A stretch of 64,000 bases of DNA from NCBI RefSeq assembly GCF_022201045.2, contig NC_068556.1:3760001-3824000 (forward strand). Reading direction: 5' to 3'. Below the pieces are notes generated by a model that was not told the origin of the DNA, ran no database searches, and was given only the letters and a program-made list of their open reading frames with translations. Shown here one piece after another: positions 1 to 11,571 of the stretch. The position numbers and the translations under genes were made by a program. The stretch's first letter is position 1. Each line of letters opens with the position of its first letter. This DNA is from Citrus sinensis. Lineage: Eukaryota; Streptophyta; Magnoliopsida; Sapindales; Rutaceae.

Positions 1-1164
1 TGTCGTAATATCGCACGATGGTGGCCAGGAATCACTGGTTTGTGCGACTCGTGATTAATTGTGCATATAAATACCTGTTTGTTCATAAATTCTTTTAGAA
101 ATTATATTAGGAAAAAAAAAAAAGAAGAAGAGAAAAAGACCCATCTCTTCATGACATGGGAGGGGAATAAACGGAGTGCAGAATCTGAAAGAACTAGAAA
201 AAAGTGCAGAGCTGGTTTTCGTGCTTTGTACTTATTTTCTCTTAGTTGTTATATGCCCTCTCTTCTTGCTCACAATTTATGATAGAGATAAAAAAATTCT
301 TCCAAACATCTTCTTATTCAATTTAAAGGCCGATTAAAAGGATTCTGGATAAGCATTGTTATTAATTGTGCACAAATGACAGAGACGTATCCTGTTTAAT
401 TACGAATTGAATTAAAAACTAAGGGGTGTATCTTTTTCTAATTAAATGACAACTTAATTAATTAAGTCAATTAAAGATGGTTATTTTTATGATTTAATGA
501 GGTTTTTAGATAATTTTGATGGAATAAAATAAGCCTCTTTTTTTACGTTTTACTAAATTAAAAATTCTGCATAAACCGACTAAAATTCTAATGTCAAAAA
601 TATCTCTATTTAATTATTTATTTTCTATATTTATCAAAAAAGTCACCCATGTACAACTAATAAACTCATCCTTATAAAATCTTTTTTTTAATTAGATTTT
701 AATTCATTCTTAAAGGTGTGAATTTGAGTTTAGGCCTTTAGGGTTAAAAAGTGCTCCATCATTTTTCAATTTATATTACTTTCGATAGATTTTATTAGAA
801 AGCTAGTATGATTTCGTTAATTATTTATTGACCTTAGGGTGCTTATCTTGCCTCAATATTTTGGCTTGAACAAGTGACAATATTTTTGGGCCTTCAGATT
901 TCACCGTTGTGAAAGGATATTAATGCATTAGGCATAATTAGTCATAATTTGGCATGTAATATTGTGTACTGTAAGTTTAAGAGTGAATCGGTTCCTTTGA
1001 TAGTCGACAATTTTTATTTTTTTTAAAACATTTCCTTGCTGGACAAATACAAAGTTTACATGTGTACCACAATGTCTGCGAGAGGGTCTTCCAACCAAAC
1101 AAAGATCGTTAATAACAGAGAGTGTCAATTTCGCTAATTAATGGGCGACTGTATTACAATTTCT
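1..1164. other. AT-rich intergenic DNA, no gene seen
   Basis: Low-complexity AT-rich sequence with frequent stops in all frames. The longest open frames are under 75 codons, begin at non-ATG codons and resemble no family I know. No tRNA, TIR or LTR signature was recognised. Confidence 0.6.
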
Positions 1165-1266
1165 ACAAACTTGTTTGAGATGCAAGCTTGGGTGATTTTG
1201 GGCTGACATTCGCATACAAACATGTTTGACATGCAAGTTTGGGTGATTTTGGACTGATATTCGCGT
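1165..1266 (+). repeat. 51-bp direct tandem repeat, two copies
   Basis: Two adjacent 51-bp units (1165-1215 and 1216-1266) differ at only a few positions. Both contain ACAAAC(T/A)TGTTTGA followed by ATGCAAG(C/T)TTGGGTGATTTTG. The unit is non-coding and its origin is unknown. Confidence 0.85.
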
Positions 1267-1468
1267 ACGCAGGACGCATGGGCGCACACAAATTTAACCA
1301 AATAAGTCTAGAATTTGCAACACCCCCTCCCCCGGCGCACGCACATGTGGAGAAAACCTCTATCCTTATAATTCTTACTCATGCATGGGTAAGTGTATAT
1401 ATAAACACAAATCCCTTGACTTGTTTTCCCTTGTGGGATAAACTTTATTTCCTTTCAAATTTTCAACT

Positions 1469-3560
1469 TCAAGAGTGCACTTTGAGAGACAATTTGTCAT
1501 TCACCCAAGCATCATTTTGAGTAAATAAATATACACTTTTGAAGTATTCATGGAGTAGAATCCGAACCTCACAAGATTTTCCACATTCGCTGTGTGAGAC
1601 CCACTCAAAATGTGCCATCGAAGTAGCATATCGATATACTATTTTTTCAACAAGAACAACATTTGCCGAGTCAGATTCGACAATCAAGGGAGAGAAGCCT
1701 GAATCTGTCGCCAGCTTGATGCATTGTAGGACAACCTCAGCATCTGCAATCTCGACGTCACCAAGAAAAGATTTCTTGCGAGCTGAGGAAGCCATGAAAT
1801 CTCCCTTGGAATTTCTTTTTATTGCACCCAAACTTGTAATTCCATTAGAGATGTCAGTGTTTGCATCAACGTTCATTTTGTACCAATGAGTCTCTGGTGG
1901 AATCCAACCAACATCCGTCTCGGTTGGACAGACCGATAACTCTTGAATTGGGGAGCCTCGAGTAGCAGTGTCGAATTCAAAACAGCTTCAGCCACAAAGA
2001 ACATTTTGTGGATCCATCATCTGATGTTGATAGAGCGCTATGTTCCTAGAGTGCCAAATAGACCATGCAATCATCACAAAAGATGAGTAGTCCTCTTTTG
2101 ACAGCGAAGATTCCAAATTCTTAGCAAAAAAAATGCAAAATCCATATTAGGGCTATTTGTGACGTGAGCAGCCATAGTTGACAACTTCCACACCTTCATC
2201 GCAAACTTACAGCTAACTAGCGCATGAAAGGTGTCCTCAACAGCACTATAACATCGTTGACAATGTGGGGAATCCACTACCCTTCGTTGAAAAAGATTAT
2301 TTGATGTAGGGAGTATATTGCGTAGAGCTCTTCAAAAAAAGATCTTGACTTTAGATGGAATGGTTAAAAGCCAAGAGGGATACCACCAATTAGCGGAGCC
2401 AAATGAACTTGAAGGGGAATTAGGATGAGTGAGAATAAGGGACACTTGATAACCACTCTTAATTGTGTAAAATCCTCCTTTTTTTCATAATGCCACACTA
2501 AAATGTCATTAGTAGGGACTCGTGGCAAGGAGACTCCTTTTAAGAATTACTTTATTAGCTGCTCATTCCATTCGTTACCATTTATTAACAGGTCTGAAAC
2601 TTTAGAATCATTCGGCAATGCATGTCTTCAGGGATATAGGTTTAAAAGATAATGGACTTGGCATCCAATTATCTCTATAAATAAATATGCTCCTGCCATC
2701 GCCAACCCTCCATCTTGAGCCAGTGTTGATAGCTTCACGGCCCCATAGAGTACTCTTCCATACAAAAGATGAGCCGCTTTTGATTTTGCTACTTAGTAAG
2801 TTTGTGTTGGAAAAGTACCTAGCTTTAAGAACTTTGGCCAAAAGAGACTCAGGTGCTTGTAGTATTCCCCAACATTGCTTGGCCAAGAGCGCTTAATTAA
2901 AGGAACTTAAGAGCGCGTTTGAGATTGAGGTTAAGCTACAGCACTAAAGTGTTCAGTAAATACTAACTGCTATAAGTTAAAAATTAGATTGATATGATTT
3001 TTCACTTGTATAATATAAAATCTATTATATCTTTAATAATTTTATCAAAATTATTATTTAAAATTTATATTTACTACATATTATTAATTTTTATAATATA
3101 ACTATAATTTTTTTTAACAGCATACCTCAATCACAAACAGGACCTAAATATCTAAACCTCATGCCCCCCGTCCTTCCTTGGCTTGCAAAGATTCTTCCAA
3201 GAAAGCCAGTGAATGCATTTAGAGTCATCAGAATTGGCCAACCAACAATTTGTGATGCAACGCTGTAGGTCCTCGCATAAGCATTTTGGCAACTTGAAAA
3301 CACCCATAGCATAAACAGGAGTGGCTTGAATGACAGCCTTTAACAATACTTCCTTCCCACCGCTTGAGAAGAGCCTGGCCTTCCATCCTTTTAATTTGTT
3401 GAGCACTCGAAGCTTGATCGACTTGAAGAATTGTCTTTTGTTTTTCCCTACCATAGATGGCAAGGCAAGATACTTTTCATGATGAGACACAACATTCACG
3501 TGAAGGATTTCTTGAATCTCCTTTATGGCCTTTGATAGTCCATAATTGATTCCATTGACA
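1469..3560 (-). mobile_element. Degenerate LINE (non-LTR retrotransposon), C-terminal half of ORF2
   Basis: Reading the minus strand from about 3545 downward gives, in several frames, the C-terminal part of a plant LINE reverse transcriptase polyprotein. The post-RT segment lies at 3152-3545 (SLSKAIKEIQE-like start, then KGWKARLFSSGGKEVLLKAV, then WKNLCKPRKDGG). Next comes AKQCWGILQAPESLLAKVLK at 2608-2886, a zinc-finger-like zf-RVT segment (CQRCYSAVEDTFHALVSC) at 2074-2277, and an RNase H-like domain at 1469-1876 with DAN, DAE and ESDSANV acidic motifs. The 5' part with the endonuclease and RT catalytic core is absent. Frameshifts and stops separate the segments, so it is dead. A MITE interrupts it at 2911-3144. 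Confidence 0.9.
2911..3144. mobile_element. PIF/Harbinger-type (Tourist-like) MITE inserted in the LINE
   Basis: A 234-bp AT-rich non-coding element flanked by TAA on both sides (2908-2910 and 3145-3147). Its ends are imperfect 20-bp terminal inverted repeats: GAGCGCGTTTGAGATTGAGG at the left, and the right end read in reverse is GGTCCTGTTTGTGATTGAGG. The 3-bp TAA duplication and GGBCCTGTTTG-like termini fit PIF/Harbinger MITEs. A second member of the same family lies at 39113-39386 in opposite orientation. Removing the element places the LINE reading segments on either side next to each other. Confidence 0.85.
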
Positions 3561-3705
3561 GTCTTTTCTTGTAGAATTTTTGTTCAGTTTTTTCTTCTTT
3601 TTTTTTTTACTTCCCAAGTATCTTGTTAGTTTTTTCTTATATTACGCACTAGCATTGTGAACTTGTGATAATTTTAAAGAACTTTTTATATTATAATTTT
3701 ATAAA

Positions 3706-3890
3706 AAAAAATTTTTCGTGTATTAAACTATTTGGTATCCGAAACTACATTAGGTCTCGGCTAATTTAAATTCGAGCTGGGTAGAACCACTAGGGCGTCA
3801 AAGCTCTTCCAATAAGTATTTAACGCAACTGCATTTTCAAGATTCGAATCAAAAACCTTGGTTAAGTTAGAACAACCCTATGCCAAGTGA
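3706..3890 (-). mobile_element. tRNA-derived SINE, minus strand
   Basis: About 185 bp flanked by a perfect 13-bp target duplication ATAATTTTATAAA (3693-3705 and 3891-3903). On the minus strand it begins CACTTGGCATAGGGTTGTTC (box A-like), has a box B-like TTTTTGATTCGAATC, and continues through AGAGCTTTGACGCCCTAGTG to an A-rich end. These features fit a plant tRNA-derived SINE. It encodes nothing. Confidence 0.82.
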
Positions 3891-3903
3891 ATAATTTTAT
3901 AAA

Positions 3904-5097
3904 TCATTCACTTGAAGATGATTTAGCTAATGTTATGATCCTTTTTTTTAAAAAAAGATAATGTTATTATCATATTTAAGTTCTTTTAAAAATATATTAT
4001 TTATTCAACATTTAAATTTAGTAAGGGTAAAAATGTAAAAGTATAGGCTGTCAGTTTTTTAAAATTAAAAAACAAATAATTTAATATTTATTTTTAAAAA
4101 TTTTAAAAAAATTTACATATCATTCAAATTTAAATTTTGACTAATTTCATTCTATTTCAAGTTATAAAAAAAAAGGTTAAAAAAAAAAAAGGATCTATCA
4201 AGGCAAATGAATCAGGGTAAATTTGTTTTCCAAAACGTTACAAAATGACAGCAAGACATTGCCGTATTATTACCTTGCAAAAACCGCCTCTCACATGGTG
4301 ACGGCTAACCCACAAAAGACGAAGCAGACACTTCCACTGTACGTGTTAAATCAAAAAACATTCTTTGAATTCTCCACATTTCAGAATTCACCTAATTACA
4401 ATTCTGTGATTTCCTCAAATTCAAAGTCCCATATATATATATATATATACACACATACACACACACTCAAAATTTCCTTGATTCCCCACTTTCTTGGACC
4501 TCCTTTTCTCTCTCTCTTTGGGCGTCCCAAGGACTTTTCTCTTTTTCTCCTCTTATTTTCTTTGCCTAACTTTGTTCATTTATTTGACCGTTCTGTTTCT
4601 CTTCTTTGGTGGCGCAATTCGAGCTAAAGCTTCAAACTTTGTTTCCTCATATAGCCCCAACAAATTTACATGGTATGTTGAACGTTCACCATCGTGTACT
4701 GTTTTTCATCACCCCACCAATCACGTTAATGGTTTCGTTTGATCTATAGACTATCAAGTAGTCCGATCTGGACTTTTGATTTTTGCTAAGAGCTTCTTAT
4801 TCAAGAAACCCATGTGCTGTGAAAGCTGATGATTGTGCTATATCTGTTAATACTTGCTTTTTGAGTACTGTAGTGTCAGCTCTAGATCTAATTTCGTTAC
4901 TGTTGCTAAGTGGGGTTGTTTTGCTGAAACATATTGAATTCCACAAATTTCAAATATTTAAAAAAAGCTGTTTTTTTTGCTAGCTCTGGTGAATAAATTA
5001 GCTGGTATTTTGAGGCTTAGTAGTGCTTTTGATGCTAGGATGTTGATTTGGATCTGACGCAGAAGGTGAAATTTTGATTTGATTTAGAGTTATAAAG
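3904..5097 (+). promoter_or_regulatory. Upstream and leader region of the GT14 gene
   Basis: This stretch separates the SINE from the glycosyltransferase start codon. It contains a mixed (AT)n(CA)n microsatellite at about 4431-4467 and a pyrimidine-rich CTCTCTCT stretch near 4507, typical of plant 5' leader DNA. The transcription start and any leader intron cannot be fixed from sequence alone. Short open frames here look non-coding. Confidence 0.45.
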
Positions 5098-7511
5098 ATG
5101 CAAGCAAGGGTTGTTCCGCTAGAGGAAGGCAAAGACCCTGCAGTTGTTAACAAGACAAATCAATTTAGGGCCTTGCCACTGAGATTATTTCAGTTATTTG
5201 GTTTGTTTCTGGCTCTGTGTATAGCCTTTTCGTTGATTAGTATATACTCAGTTCGTCGGTTTGGAGTCCAGAGTGTTGTGACAACGGTTAAGTCCAGTTT
5301 TGTGGCATGCCCTGAACTACCGAATGGTTTGGATTATTGGATAAATCCTCCATCAAATTTAATGCACACAATGAGTGATAAGGAGCTTTTTTGGAGGGCC
5401 TCATTTGTGCCTCGAGTGAAGGAGTATCCCTTTAAGAGAGTTCCAAAGATTGCATTTATGTTCTTGACGAAGGGGCCATTACCTCTTGGACCTCTTTGGG
5501 AGAAGTTTTTCAAGGGGCATGAAGGGCTATATTCTATCTATGTTCATTCTCTGCCAACATTCGAGAACAAGTTTCCATCTTCATCAGTTTTTTACAACAG
5601 ACAAATCCCAAGTCAGGTATGCCTGACATTATATCTATCTATTGCAGGTTTTATTTATTCATTTACAATTCTGGTGGAAACTTCATCTGATCATCTTTGT
5701 TGTACTATTGATTATATGACGATGTAAGTTATGATCTTCTTCTCTTGAGTGATGATGAGCAGTACTTTATTTTTTACCTATAATGTGAATTATTCTTTTG
5801 AGGATCTATATAGTGTTAGCATGCTTGCATAGCTTTCCGAAATTTGTTTAACAATCTTCAGTTCTTAGGACCTCTCAGTCATCTGTAGGCTCTTGGTGTT
5901 TGAAAGTAGAAAGTAGTGTTCCCATTTAGCATCATCACTTTTATATGCATGGTGATTCGCGATCAAAGTCCATAAATACTCTGTTGAATAGGAAGATGCT
6001 GATTAACAGATTCTGTTTATAAACTAAATATATTCTGTTTTTGCTTAGCCAAGTTAAAATTTTGCTCCTTTTTTTTTCCCCTGATTGCCTTACGGATTAT
6101 TGGAGTCCATGAGAAATTGCGAGGAATCTAGCAGGAGCGGACAATCCATAGATGACATGGTGGCATTCTTGAATGTTACTTGGCAAACATTTTCTAATTA
6201 ATTTGATGGCATACATTATAACTTTCACCAGCAAAACTGGGTTTGAGTGAATGATCAACAATAAGAGTCGGTCATTTTTTGGGTTGAATTTTGAAAGTTG
6301 GGAACTGCAACAGTGTAAGTTTATCTAAGGCTGGTAACCACTGCCATATATCGTGTGGAGGTGAAAAATTTTGGATCCCAAAACACCAAGGGGGAGGGTT
6401 GAGCTGTCTGTATGTATATTGGCTCGACGAAGTGCGTTTTATTTGATTTTTTTTTTCTCCCTACGTTTTTGTATTGGACAAGTAGGAAGACATGTATGTT
6501 CTTGAGTTGCCCCCTTGTAGTAACTGGAACAGGATACAAATCCTCCAAGAAATGGAGATCTGATTTGGTTAGCTCTGCTACAGTGCCATTTCAACAACAA
6601 GCAGCTACCATAATCCTGTCCCAAATGTAAAATTGATACTTGATACCCTTTGATCCTGGAAAATAACAGGTTTTATGATTACCTTTACCAAATGTTATCA
6701 TTACATGTTCTAGGTGAAGTGTTTGGTAGTGGAACTGTCTTGCATTCTTCTGAAAGCCTTTGATGGTTATGCTTTATCTGCTTATTCTATTTACTTTAGC
6801 ACATAGCTTTGAATACAATATTTCCCAAAATTTAGAGGAGATTGTAATGTCTTCTGTATCTTCCCTTTGCAGATCTCTGAATGGGGAAAAATGAGCATGT
6901 GCGATGCTGAGAGAAGACTCCTTGCTAATGCATTGCTTGATATCTCCAATGAATGGTTCATTCTTGTCTCTGAGTCTTGCATTCCTCTTTATAATTTCTC
7001 CCTCATCTACCATTACATAAAGAAATCCAAACATAGTTTCATGGGTTCATTTGATGACCCTGGACCATATGGGAGAGGACGCTACAATGCGAACATGGCA
7101 CCTGTGGTGAACATTACCCAGTGGCGCAAAGGATCCCAATGGTTTGAAATCAACCGAAGGCTTGCAGTCAACATTGTGGAAGATACTACATATTATCCAA
7201 AATTCGCGGAATTCTGTAGACCACCTTGTTATGTGGACGAACACTATTTTCCCACCATGCTATCTATTCAAATGCCAAATCTCTTGGCAAATAGAAGCAG
7301 CACTTGGGTTGATTGGTCGAGAGGTGGTGCTCATCCAGCCACATTCGGAAGAGCCGACATAACAGAGGAGTTTTTCAAGAAAGTTTATGGAGGTCAGCAT
7401 TGCAAATACAATAACCAGCCCTCTACAGTTTGCTTTCTCTTTGGAAGAAAATTTGCACCGAGTGCTTTACAACCTCTGATGAATATATCATCTAAAGTTT
7501 TGGGCTTTTAA
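5098..7511 (+). CDS. GT14 / Core-2/I-branching glycosyltransferase-like protein (DUF266 family)
   Basis: Two exons, 5098-5616 and 6873-7511, give 385 residues, normal for the plant family. The 1256-bp intron has GT..AG ends and joins ...RQIPSQ to [15 protein letters not shown] in frame. Residues about 30-52 ([20 protein letters not shown]) form one membrane anchor after a short cytosolic tail, so a type II Golgi protein is expected. Family landmarks are [59 protein letters not shown] and the C-terminal [16 protein letters not shown]. These proteins are assigned to GT14, whose animal members add branching GlcNAc. The acceptor of this plant subgroup is not established, and a cell-wall or arabinogalactan role is inference. 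The ATG is the first in frame after a 5' leader. Family call is firm, substrate unknown. Confidence 0.95.
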
Positions 7512-8410
7512 CAAATAAATTTGTCTACCTTTTGAGTTGACTTCTGAGTGAATGGTAATAGCCGAGGAAGAAAGATGATTAGGAGCTTTTCGGATAGACG
7601 TGTTGCATAATACGAATTGAGAGGACTGTTACATAGGATTAGCCTCTTTGATGATACAGTGAGATTCTTGTATGTACAGAGGAACGACAGCCAACGTGGT
7701 ATATGTGTCCATTATTCAGATTAGATAAATGAATTTAATAATTTTGGACGTTTTTAACTTCGATCATTATCATCCTACTGATAATAATGAAGTGATAACT
7801 ACTTCCAAGATATTTTGTTTTCTCTAACGGTTTTTGAGTTGATTTGAATTTCATGCTCATCTGGATTTGCACTCAGCCATTGAGCCAAATAGAAAGCTAT
7901 GATTGGTGATTAGTAAATAGTAAATGCCAATGTATACATTACATTCATTCTAATTCTGAGGTTACTTGATATTCACAAAGTCAAATTTTCATACAATCTA
8001 ACCAATTACTTGAGAATTTGCTTTCAAATTTTGTTTGATTCTCACTTATTTGATGATTATTGGTGTGATATGTCTGATAGAATAACTCGAACCAACCATA
8101 TGTGATAACAAATTCTCAAATAATCACTAATTTGGGAATACTTGACAATCCCAAATATGCTCTTTAAGTTAAGGAGTAGTTGACAAGTGACACCAGCTAC
8201 TGGATGATTCTCGTTAGCACGTCTGTGTAAGAACTAAATCATGCAGATAAAAAATAAAGGTATAAAAAATTGTATTACGTAAATAAAACTACTTTCTTTG
8301 TTGCTGCCGTGTTGTTTCAGCCTTACAGGTCCTGTCTGTGAGCAAATCCAACGCCAGGCTGCACTCCACAGCCGCCCAGGGCTGCCATATGCTTAGCAAT
8401 ATTAACGAGT
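7512..8410. other. 3' flank of GT14 gene and intergenic DNA
   Basis: Contains the 3' untranslated region of the GT14 gene (AT-rich with several AATAAA-like words after 7700), then plain intergenic sequence. No coding potential or recognisable mobile element was seen up to the tandem duplication that begins near 8411. Confidence 0.5.
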
Positions 8411-9225
8411 AAAATAATAAGATTCTTAAATCTTTTTTTTTTTTTTTTTTTTGGCTTATTTTGGTATGCTAATTGCTATCAGTTTAGTTGAGTTGCAAGC
8501 AGACACTGAAGGATTAGAAGGAGAATGATTTTTTTGTTGGCCGGTCGTGTAATTGTCAACGCATTTTCTCGACCGCCCTCGTGACTATTCATCGCATTTG
8601 TTGCATGAACATTTGAGATATTTAAATATATATATCTTCATAAGGTGATGTTTGATTCACGTTATGTTTTAAAATGATTTATTGTGTGTTTTTTTTTAAT
8701 GCATATTACGAGTGTCTCTTCTTTTATTGGATGGATTTTTTTGACATAAACTTTACAGTAGGTGGTACTACTCTTTTTAATAAACCACTCATCTCATCTC
8801 ATTAATCCTTAAAAACTAATAGCATTCCAAAATAAGTTCTTAAATCGTTTTCCTGCTGATTTTGGAATGCTGTTAGTTTAGTTGAGTTGCAAGCAGACAT
8901 CGAAGGATTAGAAGGTGAATGATTCTTTGTTGGCCCGCCGTGTATTTGTAAATGCCTTTTTCTAGACTGCCCTTGTGACTATTCATCGTATTTGTTGCAT
9001 GAACATTAGAGATATTTAAATAATTTTTTTAAAAAAAAATAAAAAATATATCTTCACAAGGGGATGTTCTAGTCACAGTTATGTTTTAAAACGATTTATT
9101 GTATTTTTTTTAATGCCTATTAGGAGTGTCTCTTCTTTTATAGGATGAATTTTTTTGACACAAACTTTATAATATGTGGCACTATTCTTTTTAACAAACC
9201 ACTCGTCTCATCTCATTAATCCTTT
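8411..9225 (+). repeat. Tandem duplication of a ~0.4-kb non-coding unit
   Basis: Two diverged direct copies lie next to each other, approximately 8411-8815 and 8829-9225. Shared landmarks include TTAGTTGAGTTGCAAGCAGA, GTGACTATTCATCG, TTTGTTGCATGAACAT, GAGTGTCTCTTCTTTTAT and CTCATCTCATTAATCC at both ends. Copy 1 has a long T run (8434-8452) where copy 2 has only a short T-rich stretch, and copy 2 has an extra A-rich block near 9030. No reading frame is conserved. Origin unknown. Confidence 0.85.
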
Positions 9226-9512
9226 TTAATTTAGCTCGGTGACAACCCAAAACCGTCCTTGCTCACCTAAACTGATTTTAAATCTCATATCTCTTTTTTC
9301 AACCAAAAAAAAAAAAACAAAAATTATCAGCTGAACTAAACTATCTGACCCCTTCATCTTATGAATCAGCATAACCTAAATTATTTTTTACAAAATTTGG
9401 TATGAGGGAGATCAATTCTACCTGACCTTTTTTTTTTTTTTAAAAAAAAGAATATTACATTACAATATATATTGATATTTATAATTAAAAAAATATTAGT
9501 AACCTTCTAAAT

Positions 9513-9632
9513 TTTTTTTTTTAAAGTAAGAGGAGGTGGGCAAGCCTAAACATAATCTTGATCTCTAAGAATCGAACCCGGATTTTGGTAGAGGCTACAA
9601 CTGCACTATAATTAACCCGACCACGCCCTTAG
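9513..9632 (-). mobile_element. Short tRNA-derived SINE, minus strand
   Basis: About 120 bp between near-identical ~21-bp direct repeats: AATATTAGTAACCTTCTAAA at 9492 and AATATTGTAACATTCTAAAT at 9633. On the minus strand the head reads GGGCGTGGTCGGGTTAATTA, followed by a canonical box B, CCGGGTTCGATTC. It ends in an eleven-base A tail (T run 9512-9522 on the plus strand). Size, boxes, tail and target duplication all fit a SINE. It may be 3'-truncated. Confidence 0.82.
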
Positions 9633-9653
9633 AATATTGTAACATTCTAAATT

Positions 9654-11239
9654 ATTTATGTGATAGCTACATATTTGAGCTTAAAACAGATTAAATCTAA
9701 ACCAATTATATGATTGTGAGTGCAAATATATAATATTTGAGCTCAAAATTAGGTGACTCTAAATCAATTTTCTGATGATGCATCTTAAATATATGATGTT
9801 TTAGCCAAAATAAACTACTGAATCTAAATTAACTTTGCAATGATACCAATCAAATAATATTTAAAAAAGAAATCATGCTAATATACGTAGGAGTGGTTGA
9901 AACCTTTTTTTTTCTACATTAATTAATGAGAAGAGGTGTTTCATGATCATTTAAAAACAAAAACAAAAACAAAAAGAAGGTGGAAGAGCAGTTAAAATTA
10001 AAATTAAGTTTTTAACTTCGGGACTCAAATTTATATGGTTAACTAAATAAAATTACAACAATGCAGCCAGATCTTCTTGGACTCAATTATGATATAATTA
10101 CAGAAATTAAAGATCTTCTTTTATGGAATAAAAAAAAAAAAAAGAAGAAGAAGAAGAAGCGTTGATTGAAATTTCCTTTTTTAAACATTTACCCAAAGTT
10201 AAACCATTTTCTTTCCGCATACGTTTAACGAGTAAACTTCGTAACACTCCTACATGTGCCTGCCAATGAACACACAGTCGCACACGCCAAACGGAAAGTT
10301 CTGGAAACCCACAAAATTCACGATCATTTCATACTGTCCACAGGTCCACATCCGATTATTCAAATTCAAAATTCGAATATTAAAAAAGCCCGTGCCCTTG
10401 CACGTCTCCACGCGTCCTCCTCCTAATGGTCGAACCACCGCATCCCACGTGGGCTGTCTGTGGGCGCTTACAAAAATCTTTGTAGCGGAATCAACTGCAC
10501 CATCACTGATCCCTAATCATCAATCCCACCATTAAACATTCGCCTCTTCAATGAACTCATCATACATTCATACACAAAATCCCCCACCCCACCCCCCCCG
10601 ACTCTCACGTAAATTAATAAATTATTAACACGCGTCAACGAATCGTCCGACCCACGTTAAAAGTTCTCGAGAATTTACAAAATAATCACACCAAGATTTC
10701 GTTCAATTTATAAAAAAAAAAAAAAAAAAAAGTACTTTAAAATTTTCTCATTTATTGCAGCTACAAAAAGGCATTTTTTGAACAATAATTTTTGTTAATA
10801 ACATAACACAACTGAAATCAAAATTTTCCTCCACCAAATTTGAGTGCAAATGGATCTCCAAACTTAGCGGTAAGAGATTTTTATCAATTAAATTATTCAA
10901 TCCTTTAAATAATACAATGTTCTTATTATATGTCCTATCAATTAAAGTAGATAGTTATCAAGTTTATCACAGACTGCGATATTATAATTCGCTGCTGTTT
11001 CCGTAATTTTACTTTGCTCAAATTTTTCCCAATCCCAAAGAATCAATTATTTCCTCGGCGTAAGTCACACTCGTGAACCGACACGACGTCGCTTCGCCGT
11101 TCGATACCCTAAACGGTCGCGTGAAATTATAATTAACTGGGCCCCACAAATAAACATAGCTGTCAATAAACCAATAGACAGACTGGAAAAATCCGGGCCG
11201 CTGCCCGAAATTCTCTCTTCCCGTCCACACTTTTCAGTC
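9654..11239. other. Intergenic DNA and distal promoter of the AGP gene
   Basis: No gene was recognised. There are several A and T runs and a (GAA)n stretch near 10141-10160. A palindromic G-box core sits in CCCACGTGGG at 10445-10454. The stretch 11040-11235 is less AT-rich and lies directly upstream of the AGP TATA box, so it is probably proximal promoter. Confidence 0.45.
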
Positions 11240-11247
11240 TATAAATA
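11240..11247 (+). promoter_or_regulatory. TATA box of the arabinogalactan peptide gene
   Basis: TATAAATA lies 126 bp before the start codon, within TCTATAAATAAAC. A transcription start about 30 bp downstream would give a leader of roughly 95-100 nt that is rich in CTCTC and ACAC. The assignment rests on motif and spacing only. Confidence 0.65.
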
Positions 11248-11373
11248 AACCTCACTATTTTCTTCTCATGTCTTAAATACTAACACTTCCCACATACAGA
11301 CACAGGAAAAAGAATCTCTCTCAGCTTCCTTCGGTTACGCTCTCAAAAACCCTGAGAAAAAAAGGCTTCAATA

Positions 11374-11571
11374 ATGGCATTCTCAAAGGCTTCAATGGCT
11401 ACGCTGATGATGGCCGTTGTCCTGGCCGCCTTGGTTCTCGCAGGGTCGGCTCAAGATCTCTCTCCCGCTCCAGCTCCCGCTTCCGGAGCCGGCTCGATCT
11501 CGCCTTCCTTAGCCGCCGCTGGTGTCGCTCTCCTTTCCGCTCTGGTGTTCGGCTCAGTTCTCAGGGTTTAA
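11374..11571 (+). CDS. Arabinogalactan peptide (AG-peptide, AGP16/20/22-like)
   Basis: A single exon encodes 65 residues. Residues 1-26 (MAFSKASMATLMMAVVLAAL, then VLAGSA) are a secretion signal. The short mature core begins about QDLSPAPAPASGAGSIS and carries the Ala-Pro/Ser-Pro dipeptides that are hydroxylated and loaded with type II arabinogalactan. The rest (SPSLAAAGVALLSALVFGSV) is a hydrophobic GPI-attachment signal that would be replaced by the lipid anchor. The expected product is therefore a cell-surface glycopeptide of only about a dozen amino acids. Length and layout match the plant AG-peptide class. The exact Arabidopsis counterpart cannot be fixed. The start is the only suitable ATG after the TATA box and leader. 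Confidence 0.93.
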   Translation: MAFSKASMATLMMAVVLAALVLAGSAQDLSPAPAPASGAGSISPSLAAAGVALLSALVFGSVLRV

